Below are positions 20,369-30,396 of a DNA stretch of 64,000 nucleotides, piece after piece. A program made the translations under genes and the position numbers. The notes below the pieces were generated by a model. It was given only the letters and a program-made list of their open reading frames with translations, was not told the DNA's origin and made no database searches. Source of the stretch: Acuticoccus sp963704595 (GTDB lineage: Bacteria; Pseudomonadota; Alphaproteobacteria; Rhizobiales; Amorphaceae); assembly GCA_963704595.1 (NCBI GenBank), contig OY969922.1:4402001-4466000 (forward strand), read 5' to 3'. Each line of letters begins with the position of its first letter. The first letter of the stretch is position 1.

Positions 20369-23095
20369 GCGAAACCCTCGCCCGCACGCTGGATAGCGTT
20401 TCGACCGGGTTCACCCTCAACGGCGCGGCCGTCGCGCATGACGGCGCGCCCGGCGAGCGGCTCAGCCAGGTGCTGCGCGAACGGCTCGGCGCGCGGGACG
20501 TGAAGGTCGGCTGCAACGCGGGCGACTGCGGCGCCTGCACCGTGCTCCTGTCGGGCGAGCCGGTGTGCGCCTGCCTCGTCAGCGCCGGTCAGGCCGAGGG
20601 TCGCACCGTCGACACCGTCACCTCGCTGGGCGCCACGCCGGTCGGCAAGGCTCTCTCGGCAGCGTTCCTGCGCCATGGCGCAGCGCAGTGCGGCATCTGC
20701 ACGCCGGGGATGCTGGTCTCCGCCGCAGCGCTCCTCCGGCGCGACGCCGCGCCGGATGCCGCCGCCGTGGAGGAAGCGCTCGCCGGCGTCCTCTGCCGCT
20801 GCACCGGCTACCGGAAGATCATCGCCGCCGTGCTCGATGTTGCCGGCACAACCGCCCGCAACGGCGACGGCCACGTCGGCGACGCGATCCCGCGGATCGA
20901 CGGCCGCGGCAAGGTCGCGGGCACCGAGCGCTTCGGCGACGACGTCGCCCCCGCCGGCACGCTGGTGGTGAAGGTGATCCGCTCGCCCCACCCCCACGCC
21001 CGCTTCACCCTCGGCGACCTTGCCGCCTATCGCGATGCCAACGGGCTCGAAGCGGTGCTGACGGCGGCGGACGTTCCGGGCAGCAACCAATTCGGCGTCA
21101 TCCCCCCGTTTGCCGACCAGCCGGTGTTCGCCGAAGGCAAGGCGCGGTTCCGCGGCGAGGCGGTCGCGGCCGTCGTCGGCGAGCCCGATGCCGTCGCAGC
21201 GCTCGACCTTGCCGCCTTCCCGTTGGACTGGGAGCCGCTGCCGGCCCTCTCATCCCCCACCGAAGCGGCAGCGCCCGGCGCCCCCCTCCTCCACGCGAAC
21301 CGCCCCGGAAACGTGATGTGCCGCGGTCTCGTCCGCCGCGGCTTCGCGCAGGACGCCATCCTCAAGGCCGACGTGGTGGTGGAGGGCACGTTCTCCACCC
21401 CGTTCGTCGAGCACGCCTACATCGAACCCGAGGCGGGATTCGCTGAGGTGGTGGACGGCCGCATCGAGGTTCACGCCTGCACGCAGGCGCCCGGTGATGG
21501 ACCAGGAGGGCCTCGCCGCAATCCTCGGCCGCCCGCTTTCCGACGTGCGCGTGATCCCCACAGGGATCGGCGGCGGCTTCGGCTCCAAGCTCGACCTTTC
21601 GGTCCAGCCCTTCGTGGCGCTGGCCGCGCTGAAGACCGGCCGGCCGGCGCGGATCGCCTACACGCGCACCGAATCCATGCAGTCCACCACCAAGCGGCAC
21701 CCGTCCACCATCCACGCGAGGGTCGGCGCGACGCGGGACGGCCGCATCACCGGCTTCACCTTCGAGGGCACGTTCGACACCGGCGCCTACGCGAGCTGGG
21801 GGCCGACCGTCGCCAACCGCGTCCCCGTCCACGCCTCCGGCCCCTACTCGGTGCCGAACTACGAGGCGACCAGCGTCGCGATCCACACCCACAACCCGCC
21901 GTCGGGTGCATTCCGTGGCTTCGGCGTGCCGCAGTCGGCCATCGCGCAGGAGGTGCTGTTCGAGGACATCGCGCTGGCGCTGGGGCTCGACCCGCTGGAG
22001 TTCCGCCTCGCCAACGTCCTGCGCAACGGGACGCCGACTGTGTGCGGGCAGGTGTTCGAGCAGGGCGTCGGCATCGCGGCCTGCCTCGAGGCGCTGCGGC
22101 CGCACTGGGCGCGTGCCCGCGCCGAGGCCGAGGCGGCGTCGACGCCTGCGGTGAAGCGCGGCGTCGGCATCGCCTGCGGCTGGTACGGCTGCGGCAACAC
22201 CTCGATGGCGAACCCCTCCACCATCCGCGCCGGCGTGACGACGGACGGCGACATCGTCCTCCATCAGGGCGCGACCGACCTCGGGCAGGGCTCCAACACC
22301 GTCATCACGCAGATCTTCGCCACAGCGCTCGGCGTGCCGGTGTCGGCGGTCCGCATCGTCGGCCCCGACACCGACGTGACGCCGGACGCCGGCAAGACCA
22401 GCGCCTCGCGCCAGACCTTCATCTCCGGCAACGCCGCGAAGCGGGCCGGCGAGACGCTGCGGGCCGATATCCTGCGCCTCGCCAACGCCGGCCCGGACGC
22501 GGCGATCTCAACCCGGAACGGCCTCGCGGTTGTCGACGGCGACCGCGTGCAGCGGCTCGAGATTCCCGCCGCCGAGGGCGAATACGCGCTGGAAGTGGCC
22601 GAAAGCTACGATCCGCCGACCGAGCCGATGGACGAGAACGGCCAGGGCTCGCCCTACGCGGTGTTCGGCTATGCCGCGCACATGGTGGAGCTGGAAGTGG
22701 ACATCGCGCTCGGCCGCGTGCGGCTCATAAAATTCACCGCGGCGCACGATGTGGGCAAGGCGATCAACCCGATGCTCGTCGAGGGCCAGGTGGAGGGCGG
22801 CATCGCGCAGGGGATGGGCATGGCGCTGATGGAAGAGTACATCCCCGGCCGCACCGAGGACCTCCACAACTACCTCATCCCCACCATCGGCGACATGCCG
22901 CCGGTGGAGACCCTCATCATCGAGGAAGAGGACGCGCACGGGCCCTACGGCGCCAAGGGCCTCGGCGAGCACTGCCTCATCCCCACCGCGCCCGCGATCC
23001 TCAACGCCATCCGCCACGCCACGGGCGCGCGCCTCGCCCAGGTCCCGGCGACGCCGGACCGCGTGCGCGCCGCAATCAAGGCCGCCGCCCGATGA
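20365..23095 (+). CDS. Fused 2Fe-2S / molybdopterin subunit of a xanthine dehydrogenase-family hydroxylase (one frameshift)
   Basis: Catalytic polypeptide that hydroxylates an N-heterocycle or aldehyde using water. Residues about 1-170 form the small iron-sulfur subunit: first cluster in CNAGDCGACTVLL, second in AAQCGICTPG and LCRCTGY. After IPRIDGRGKVAGTERFGDDV the Mo-binding large subunit follows without a stop, so this is a natural fusion. Large-subunit marks: GGGFGSKLD, GAFRGFGVPQS and the active-site Glu in GAKGLGEHCLIP. One excess base near 21485-21492 breaks the frame; corrected length is 909 aa. Start and stop both overlap neighbours (ATGA). The downstream reductase-like gene suggests a nicotinate-like or pyrimidine-like substrate, but this is not proven. 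Confidence 0.86.
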
Positions 23096-24526
23096 CCGCG
23101 CCCGCCGAAAAGATCCGCTGCGACGCCTGCCCCGTCCTCTGCTACATCGCCGACGGCCGCACCGGCGCCTGCGACCGCTACGCCAACCACGGCGGCAACC
23201 TCGTCCGCCTCGACCCGCTCACCGTGCTGGAAATCGCCGGCGACGACCAGCGCGTCGTCCCGTTCCTGTCCGGCGCCGAGGAGTGGGAGGGCGAGGCGTT
23301 CTCCACCGGCCGCAAGTTCGTCACCGCCATCGGCGCCGGCACCACGTATCCGGACTACAAGCCCGCCCCGTTCATCGTCAGCCAGAAGGTCGGCGACGAG
23401 GACATGGTGACGGTCGTGACCGAGGGCATCTTCAGCTACTGCGGCGTGAAGGTGAAGATCGACACCGACCGCCACATCGGCGAGGAGCGCGCCGTCGTCC
23501 GCGTCGAGGGCGAACCCATCGGCCACGTCATGACGGGCGAGTACGGCTCGAAGATGCTGTCGCTCGGCGGTGTCGACCACCTCACCGGCGGCTCCAAGAA
23601 GGAAGGCCGCGTCACCTGCGCCGCGCTGATGGCGCTGTGCAACCGGCAGGCCGGTGGAGATGGAGATCGAGGACGGCGCGCACCTCGTGATCGCCGCCGG
23701 GCGCGCGCCGGTGATCAACGGCACGGAAGAGGCGCGGATGCGGGTGGGCTGCGGGTCGGCCACCATCGGCATGTTCGCCCGGCAGTGGGCGCCTCTGGTG
23801 GACGAGGTGGTGGTGGTGGACGACCACATCACCGGCGTCCTTTCCGAGCATCAGGCCGGCCGCCTGCTCGACGTGCCGCCGACCGGCATCAAGGTGCTCG
23901 GCCGCAAGTCCACCCCCGGCCGCTACTTCCAGGTCGCGGACCCCGGCACCTCGTGGGGCGGCACCAACATTGACGATCCGCTGGCGATCCTCGGGCCGTT
24001 CAACCCGAAGGTCGCCTGGCCCGGAATGCGGCTCCTGATGGTCTCCACCACCGGCGAGCAGTCCGCCTACTACACGCTCAACGACGCGCTGGAGCCGGTG
24101 CCGGCGGACCTTACCGCCCCGCTCCAGGCGGTGGTGGAGCGGATCGCGGAGAACTGCGAGCCTGCCGTCGCGTCGGTGCTCTTCATGGGCGGCGCGGGCG
24201 GCTCGCTGCGTGCGGGCGTGACGGAGAACCCCGTCGCGCTGACCCGCTCGGTGAAGGACGCGCTCACCCGCGTCACGGTCGGCGGAGCGCCGGCCTATGT
24301 GTGGCCGGGCGGCGGCATCACAGTGATGGCCGACGTTTTGGCGATGCCCGAGAACGCGTTCGGCTCGGTGCCGACACCGGCGCTGGTCGCACCCATCGAG
24401 TTCACCTTGCGCCGGTCCGACTACGCGGCGCTCGGCGGCTACGTCGAGGAGGTGCGGACGCTGGAGGACGTGCTGGCGAAGGGGATGCCCGCCGGGCTGC
24501 GGCTCGAGAAGGGCGAGGCGGCGTGA
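23092..24526 (+). CDS. 6-hydroxynicotinate reductase-like iron-sulfur flavoprotein (one frameshift)
   Basis: Corrected length 477 aa. It resembles proteins annotated as 6-hydroxynicotinate reductase, which in Eubacterium barkeri reduces a hydroxylated pyridine ring with ferredoxin and carries Fe-S and covalently bound flavin. Visible: an N-terminal cysteine cluster (C10, C13, C17, C27 in CDACPVLCY...GACDRY), a GTTYPDYKPAPF segment, GIFSYCGVKVKIDTDRH, and a strongly conserved MRVGCGSATIGMF near residue 220. The frame breaks at about 23650 (after LCNRQ) by one extra base. It overlaps the molybdenum hydroxylase before and the UPF0280 gene after (TGATG). An aerobic alphaproteobacterial role for this family is not established. 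Confidence 0.75.
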
Positions 24527-25383
24527 TGGAACGGGCGAGCGCACACCGCCTCGCCGATGGCCGCCTACACCTGTCGCACGGCCCGATCGACCTTGTAATC
24601 GTCGCGGAAGGCGCCCCCTATGCGGTCGCCACCGCCGAAGCCGCCGCGACCGCCCGCTTCGCCACCATTCTCGCCGAACTCGCAGCCGAACTCCCCGTGC
24701 TGCGCAGCGAGGGCGGCATCGGCACCTCGCCTGCCGCCACGCGGATGACCCGCGCGGTCGCGCCCCATGCGCCCGTCTTCGTCACCCCCATGGCGGCGGT
24801 GGCGGGCGCGGTTGCCGACGAGGTCCTCGCCGCGATGACCGCCGCCGCCCCGCTCCGCCGCGCCATCATCAACAACGGCGGCGACATCGCCCTCCACCTT
24901 GCACCCGGTTCCAGCGCCAGCGCCCGGATCGCGCTCGGCGACGGCACGACTGCCGGGCATATCGCCACCAACGCCGGCGACGGTGTGGGGGGCATCGCCA
25001 CTTCCGGCCGCCACGGGCGCAGCTTCTCGCTGGGCATCGCGGACAGCGTGACCGTGCTCGCCGCGAACGCCGCGGCCGCCGACGCCGCCGCCACGCTGAT
25101 CGCCAACGCCGTCGACCTCCCCGGCCACCCCGCCGTCACCCGCACCCGCGCCGATGCGCTGGACCCCGACAGCGACCTCGGCGCCCGGCTCGTCACCACC
25201 GCCCTCGCGCCGCTCGCCTCAGCCGATGCCGCAGAGGCGCTGGAGCGGGGCGCCGTCGCCGCGCGCGCCATGCGGGCGAAGGGGCTGATCGCTGCTGCGG
25301 CCTTGATCCTGCAAGGCGATGCCCGCACCGTTGGCGGCCTCCTCAGCTTCCCCTCGACCACGCAAGGCAAAACCGACCGATGA
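24526..25383 (+). CDS. UPF0280 family (ApbE-superfamily) protein
   Basis: 285-residue protein of the UPF0280/COG2122 family, related in fold to ApbE flavin transferases but not characterised. Typical stretches are EGGIGTSPAATRMTRAV, the Asn/Gly-rich AIINNGGDIALHL, and GGIATSGRHGRSFSLGIADSV. The second and third match the ApbE-like substrate-binding region (NxGGD, and the TSGxxxR/S pattern). It starts at an ATG overlapping the reductase-like stop (TGATG) and ends overlapping the DUF1185 start (ATGA). Its place directly behind a gene whose characterised relative bears covalent flavin makes a flavinylation role a reasonable inference. Alanine-rich, no signal peptide. Confidence 0.82.
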   Translation: MERASAHRLADGRLHLSHGPIDLVIVAEGAPYAVATAEAAATARFATILAELAAELPVLRSEGGIGTSPAATRMTRAVAPHAPVFVTPMAAVAGAVADEVLAAMTAAAPLRRAIINNGGDIALHLAPGSSASARIALGDGTTAGHIATNAGDGVGGIATSGRHGRSFSLGIADSVTVLAANAAAADAAATLIANAVDLPGHPAVTRTRADALDPDSDLGARLVTTALAPLASADAAEALERGAVAARAMRAKGLIAAAALILQGDARTVGGLLSFPSTTQGKTDR

Positions 25384-25964
25384 GCGCCAAAGTCCGCAAG
25401 ATCGCCGTCTTCCTCGACGAGACGCACACCGAGATGGGCCGCACCATCGCGCCGGCGACCCGCCGGGCCTGCGCCATCGCCGTCATCGAGAACCCGTTCG
25501 CCGGCACCTACCAGCACGACCTGTCCGAGCTGATCGAGATCGGCGCCGAGATGGGCGCGATGCTGGGCAACCGCGCGGTGCAGGCGCTCGGCATCCCGCC
25601 CGAGCGGGTGGAGAGCTACGGCAAGGCCGCGATGGTCGGCGAGAACGGTGAGCTCGAGCACGCCGCCGCGATCCTCCACCCCAAGCTCGGCGCTCCGCTG
25701 CGCGACGAGGTGGGCGGCGGCAAGGCGCTGGTCCCGTCGTCGAAGAAGATGGGCAGCCCCGGACAGGTGCTCGACGTCCCGCTCGGCCACAAGGACGCGG
25801 CCTACGTGCGCTCCCACTTCGACGGCATCGAGGTCCGCCTCAACGATGCGCCGCGCGCCAACGAGATCATGGTCGCGGTCGCGGTGACGGACTCCGGCCG
25901 GCCGCTGCCCCGCGTCGGCGGCCTCACCAAGAAGGAGATCAAGGGCGATGACGGCCTTCGCTGA
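25380..25964 (+). CDS. DUF1185 / amino acid synthesis family protein
   Basis: 194-residue protein of the DUF1185 ("amino acid synthesis", AA_synth) family; its biochemical function is unknown in spite of the name. Recognisable: the opening RKIAVFLDETHTEMG, then AVIENPFAGTYQHDLSELIEIGAEMG, ERVESYGKAAMVGENGELEHAAAILHPKLG, and the end VTDSGRPLPRVGGL. Such genes are commonly next to hydroxynicotinate-reductase-like and UPF0280 genes, as here, which points to one conserved pathway. Overlaps the UPF0280 gene by four bases. Start certain. Confidence 0.88.
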   Translation: MSAKVRKIAVFLDETHTEMGRTIAPATRRACAIAVIENPFAGTYQHDLSELIEIGAEMGAMLGNRAVQALGIPPERVESYGKAAMVGENGELEHAAAILHPKLGAPLRDEVGGGKALVPSSKKMGSPGQVLDVPLGHKDAAYVRSHFDGIEVRLNDAPRANEIMVAVAVTDSGRPLPRVGGLTKKEIKGDDGLR

Positions 25965-25985
25965 CCCCCCCGCCGGGCGCACCGC

Positions 25986-26375
25986 ATGAGCGCGCGCCGT
26001 GGCACTCTCCTCAAGCGCGCCGCCTGGGAGAAGCCGGGCGAGGACTGGCGCGGCCATGTCGAGGGGCTGACGCTCGGCACCGGCGTCACCGTCCTCTTCC
26101 ATGCCTCCGAGCCCGGCGGCGGCGCGAAGCTCCACGTCCACCCCTACGACGAGGTCTTCATCGTCCGCAAAGGGCGTGTCCGCTACACCGTCGGCGGGGA
26201 GACGATCGACGCCGAGGCCGGCGACATCGTCCTCGGCCCGGCGAACGTGCCGCACAAGTTCACCAACCTCGGGCCGGGCCGGCTCGAGACCACCGACATC
26301 CACCTCAGCGACCGCTGGATCCAGGACGATCTCGACGACCCGGAACCCGGCCCCGCGCAGAACGACCCCGCCTGA
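25986..26375 (+). CDS. Cupin domain protein
   Basis: 129-residue single-domain cupin. The metal-binding motifs are visible: KLHVHPYDEVFIVRKGRVRYTVG (H-x-H-x4-E) and DIVLGPANVPHKFTNLGPG (second motif His). Small cupins of this type act as isomerases, dioxygenases or metabolite-binding proteins; nothing in the sequence settles which. It is 21 bp behind the DUF1185 gene and 28 bp ahead of the binding-protein gene, so it belongs to the same operon and probably acts on a pathway intermediate. Confidence 0.88.
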   Translation: MSARRGTLLKRAAWEKPGEDWRGHVEGLTLGTGVTVLFHASEPGGGAKLHVHPYDEVFIVRKGRVRYTVGGETIDAEAGDIVLGPANVPHKFTNLGPGRLETTDIHLSDRWIQDDLDDPEPGPAQNDPA

Positions 26376-26403
26376 GCCCCCCAAAACAACGAGGGAGACC
26401 ACC

Positions 26404-27615
26404 ATGATTACACGACGCGTAACGCTCGCCATCGCATTCGCCGGCACACTCGCGGGCCTTGCCCCGGCCGCGCTGGCGCAGGACGGCACGCCCATCAAGG
26501 TCGGCGAGATCAACTCCTACACCCGCATGGCGGCCTTCACCGAGCCCTACAAGAAGGGCTGGGAGCTCGCGATGGAGGAGATCAACGCGGCCGGCGGCAT
26601 CAACGGCCGTCCGCTCGAGATCATCAGCCGCGACGACACCGGCGATCCCGCGACCGCCATCCGCATCGCCGACGAGCTGACCTCGCGCGAGGGCGTGTCG
26701 TTCCTGTTCGGCACGTTCCTGTCCAACATCGGCCTCGCCGTGGCGGACTTCGCCAAGCAGAAGAAGGTGTTCTTCCTCGCCTCCGAGCCGCTGACCGACG
26801 CGATCGTCTGGTCCGACGGCAACGACTACACCTACCGCCTGCGCCCCTCCAACTGGATGCAGACCGGGATGCTCGCCGCCGAGGCCGCCAAGCTCGGCGC
26901 CAAGAAGTGGGCGACCATCGCCCCCAACTACGCCTACGGCACCGACGCGGTGAACGCCTTCAAGGAACAGCTCACCGCCCTCCAGCCCGACGTCGAGTTC
27001 GTCGAGGAACAGTGGCCGACCCTCTTCAAGATCGACGCCGGCTCCGCCGTCCGCGCGCTCGAAGGCGCCAAGCCCGACGCGATCTTCAACGTCACCTTCG
27101 GCCCGGACCTTGCGAAGTTCGTGCGTGAGGGCTCGATCCGCGGCCTGTTCGACGACCGCCCGGTGATCTCGCTCCTCTCCGGCGAACCCGAATATCTCGA
27201 GCCCCTCGGCGACGAGACGCCCGACGGCTGGATCGTCACCGGCTACCCCGGCAACGACGTGAACACCCCCGAGCACGACGCCTTCGAGAAGGCCTACATG
27301 GACAAGTGGGGCGAGGCGCCGAAGACCGGCTCCATCGTCGGCTACAACTCCGTGATGACGATCAAGAAGCTCGTCGAGACCGCCCCGTCGCTGGAGACCG
27401 ACGATCTCCTTGCCACCATGGAAGGCCTCGAGGTCGACAGCCCGACCGGGCCGTTCACCTTCCGCAAGGCGGACAACCAGGCCACCATGGGCGCCTACGT
27501 CGGCAAGACCGCGCTGGTCGACGGCAAGCCCGTGATGGTCGACTGGGTTTACGCCCCCGGCGAGGACTTCCTCCCCAGCGAGGAAGACGCCGCCAAGATG
27601 CGCCCCGCGCAGTAA
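26404..27615 (+). CDS. Branched-chain amino acid-type ABC transporter substrate-binding protein (LivJ/LivK-like)
   Basis: 403-residue periplasmic binding protein of the Leu/Ile/Val family (Peripla_BP_6). The signal peptide (AIAFAGTLAGLAPAALA, then QDG) is preceded by a strong GAGGGAG ribosome-binding site. Family marks: INAAGGINGRPLEIISRDDTGDPATAIRIADEL and the ATIAPNYAYGTDAVNAFKEQL stretch. It is the binding component of the transporter encoded downstream (LivHM, LivG, LivF). Relatives often bind aromatic or heterocyclic acids instead of leucine, which would fit the molybdenum hydroxylase pathway upstream. Confidence 0.92.
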   Translation: MITRRVTLAIAFAGTLAGLAPAALAQDGTPIKVGEINSYTRMAAFTEPYKKGWELAMEEINAAGGINGRPLEIISRDDTGDPATAIRIADELTSREGVSFLFGTFLSNIGLAVADFAKQKKVFFLASEPLTDAIVWSDGNDYTYRLRPSNWMQTGMLAAEAAKLGAKKWATIAPNYAYGTDAVNAFKEQLTALQPDVEFVEEQWPTLFKIDAGSAVRALEGAKPDAIFNVTFGPDLAKFVREGSIRGLFDDRPVISLLSGEPEYLEPLGDETPDGWIVTGYPGNDVNTPEHDAFEKAYMDKWGEAPKTGSIVGYNSVMTIKKLVETAPSLETDDLLATMEGLEVDSPTGPFTFRKADNQATMGAYVGKTALVDGKPVMVDWVYAPGEDFLPSEEDAAKMRPAQ

Positions 27616-27675
27616 GCCTCCCGGAGCGGCCGCGCGCCGCTCCGCCCCTTCCCTCCGCCGCCCGGACCCCTGCCG

Positions 27676-28524
27676 ATGTCGACCACCGTCTTCCTTGCCG
27701 TCGTGATGGCGGCCCTCCTCCACGCCGTGTGGAACGCTCTCGTCAAGGGCGGCGCCGACAAGCACATGGGCATGGCGGCGGTCTCCCTCGGCCACGCGCC
27801 GTTCGCGATCGCGGTCCTGCCGTTCGCGCCGGTGGTGGACATGGCGGCGCTTCCCTGGATCCTCGCCAGCATCATGCTCCACCTCGGCTACCAGCTCTTC
27901 CTGCTGGCGGCCTACAAGATCGGCGACCTCACGCAGGTCTATCCGATGGCCCGCGGCAGCGCGCCGCTGATCGTCACCGCCTACTCCGTCTTCGTCCTCG
28001 GCGTGGTGCTCGACCAGCTCCAGCTTCTCGCCGTCCTCCTCATCGCCGCCGGCATCATCTCGCTGGCGCTGGTGCGCAAGCGCGACGGCCTGCGCAACCG
28101 CAAGGCCGCCGTGCTAGCGCTCGGCACCGGCGCCTTCATCGCGGCCTACTCGCTGGTGGACGGGCTCGGCGCCCGCGCCGCCGGCAGCCCGCTCGGCTTC
28201 TATGCCTATGTGGGCCTCGGCAGCGGCGCTCTCTTCGGGCTCGTCACCATGGTGATGCGGCCGGACGTGCTGCCCCGCCTCCTCACCGACGGGCGGAAGA
28301 TGTTCTTCATCGGCGGCGGCTGCTCGTTCGCCGCCTACTCGCTGGTGGTGTGGGCGTTCACCCACGCCCCGATCGCGCTGGTGACGGCGCTGCGCGAAAC
28401 CAGCATCGTCTTCGCGCTGATGATCGGCGTCTTCGCCCTTGGCGAGCGGCTCGACCTCGGCAAGGTCGTCTCCACCGCCACCACCCTCATGGGCGCCGTC
28501 CTCCTGCGCGCCGCCAAGTCGTGA
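27676..28524 (+). CDS. EamA/DMT-family transporter inside the Liv operon
   Basis: 282-residue inner-membrane protein with about ten transmembrane helices in two EamA repeats. It starts with HAVWNALVKGGADKHMGM, includes YQLFLLAAYKIGDLTQVYPMARGSAPL and ends the second repeat at ALMIGVFALGERLDLGKV. This resembles the multidrug/phosphonate-utilisation-associated EamA subgroup. Its position between the periplasmic binding protein and the permease genes of one ABC importer is unusual. It may export a toxic or excess product of the pathway. Substrate unknown. Confidence 0.88.
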   Translation: MSTTVFLAVVMAALLHAVWNALVKGGADKHMGMAAVSLGHAPFAIAVLPFAPVVDMAALPWILASIMLHLGYQLFLLAAYKIGDLTQVYPMARGSAPLIVTAYSVFVLGVVLDQLQLLAVLLIAAGIISLALVRKRDGLRNRKAAVLALGTGAFIAAYSLVDGLGARAAGSPLGFYAYVGLGSGALFGLVTMVMRPDVLPRLLTDGRKMFFIGGGCSFAAYSLVVWAFTHAPIALVTALRETSIVFALMIGVFALGERLDLGKVVSTATTLMGAVLLRAAKS

Positions 28525-28546
28525 CCGTCACCGCCGGAGACCGCCC

Positions 28547-30396
28547 ATGAGCTTCTATTTCGCGCAGCTCCTGACGGGCCTCGCCAACGCCTCGTCGCTG
28601 TTCCTGATCGCCTCGGGGCTTTCGATCATCTTCGGCGTCACGCGGGTGGTGAACTTCGCCCACGGCTCGCTCTACATGCTGGGCGCCTACCTCGCCTACA
28701 CGCTCATCACCACGCTCGACTTCGGCGTGATCGGCTTCTGGGGCTCCGTCCTTGCATCCGCCTGCATCGTCGCCGTCATCGGCGGCGCGATCGAGATCCT
28801 GATTCTGCAGGCGCATCTACCGCTCTCCCGAGCTCTTCCAGCTCGTCGCGACCTTCGGCGTCGTCCTCATCGTTCAGGACGTGGTGCAGGCGATCTGGGG
28901 CGCCGACGATCTCCTCGGCCCCCGCGCGCCGGGCCTCTCCAAGGCCGTTCGGATCTTCGGCGAGCCGATCCCGGAATACGACCTCGCGCTCATCGCAGTC
29001 GGCCCGCTGGTGCTCGGCATCATCTGGCTGATCTTCAACCGCACGCGCTGGGGCATCCTCGTGCGCGCCGCGACGGAGGACCGCGAGATGGTCGGCGCGC
29101 TCGGCGTCAACCAGCGCTGGCTGTTCACCAGCACCTTCATGGTCGGTTCCTTCCTCGCCGGCCTCGGCGGCGCGATCCAGATCCCGCGCGAGATCGGCGA
29201 GCCTCCTGATGGACCTCTCGATCATCGGCGAGGCGTTCGTCGTCGTCGTCATCGGCGGCATGGGCTCGGTGACGGGCGCGTTCGTCGCCGCCGTCATCAT
29301 CTCCGTCCTCAACGCGTTCGGCGTCCTCGTCTTCCCGCAGATCTCGCTGATCCTGCCGTTCCTCGTCATGGCCATCGTCCTCATCGTGCGCCCCTACGGC
29401 CTCTTCGGCACCCCGGCCTCGGCCCACGGCGCGCCGACCGTGCCGGAAGCGCCGATGCGCCCGCTCGGCCGCACCGGGCTCATCGTCGCCGCCGTCCTGA
29501 TCGCCGCCGCAATCCTCCTGCCGCTCGCGGAAGACGGCTTCCTCCTCGTCCTCCTCACCGACGTGCTGATCGCGATGCTGTTCGCAGCCAGCCTCCATTT
29601 CATCATGGGCGTCGGCGGCATGGTCTCGTTCGGGCACGCGGCCTATTTCGGCCTCGGCGCCTACGGGGCCGCGCTCGCCGTCCGCGCGCTGGAGCTCCCG
29701 ATGCTGGCGGCGATGGCGTTCGGCCCGCTGATGGCCGGGCTCGGCGCGATGATCTTCGGCTGGTTCTGCGTGCGCCTCTCCGGCGTCTACCTCGCGATGC
29801 TGACGCTCGCGGCCGCGCAGATCCTGTGGGGCGTCACCTTCCAGTGGCAGGGGATCACCGGCGGCGACGACGGGCTCCTCGGCGTCTGGCCGGCGTCCTG
29901 GGCGTCGGGCAACACGGCGTTCTTCTACATCGCGCTGGCGCTGTGCGGCGGCGGGCTTCTCGTCATCCGCCACCTCGCGCACACGCCGTTCGGCTACGTC
30001 CTGCGCGGCGGCCGCGATTCGCCGACGCGGATCGAGGCGATCGGCATCAACCTCAACGCCCACCAGTGGCTGGGCTTCATCATCGCCGGCATGTTCGCAG
30101 GGCTTGCGGGCGTCGTCTTCGCCTTCTCCAAGGGCTCCGTCTTCCCCGACACGCTGGCGATCAGCCAGTCCATCGATGGCCTCATCATGGTGCTCCTCGG
30201 CGGTGTGCAGGCCCTCTCCGGCCCGCTGTTCGGCGCCGCCGCCTTCGTCCTGATCGAGGACTTCGTGACGCGGCTCGACTACTGGCGCTTCATCTTCGGC
30301 GCGATCATCCTCGCCATCGTGCTCCTCGCGCCCGATGGCATCGCCGGCGGTCTGTCCCGCCTCGGCGGCCTGTTCCGGCGGAGGGCGCCGGCATGA
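28547..30396 (+). CDS. Fused LivH-LivM branched-chain amino acid-type ABC permease (two frameshifts)
   Basis: Permease for the Liv-type transporter. The LivH half begins FYFAQLLTGLANASSLFLIASGLSIIFGVTRVVNFAHGS (shown in outline: GLSxIFGVxRxVNxAHG) and ends EAFVVVVIGGMGSVTGAF...VRPYGLFG. Without a stop it continues through a short Ala/Pro linker into a LivM half (GVGGMVSFGHAAYFGLGAYG, later GLAGVVFAFSKGSVFP). The LivH half is broken twice, near 28810 and 29200, each by one excess base. 1850 minus 2 gives 616 codons in frame, so the fused protein is probably real and the breaks probably errors. Its stop overlaps the LivG start (ATGA). Confidence 0.85.

Noticed and set aside
24526..25383. UPF0280 gene as a genuine ApbE flavin transferase
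   Set aside because: It lacks the full ApbE length and its metal-binding signature cannot be confirmed by eye, so I keep the family name and mention flavinylation only as a hypothesis.
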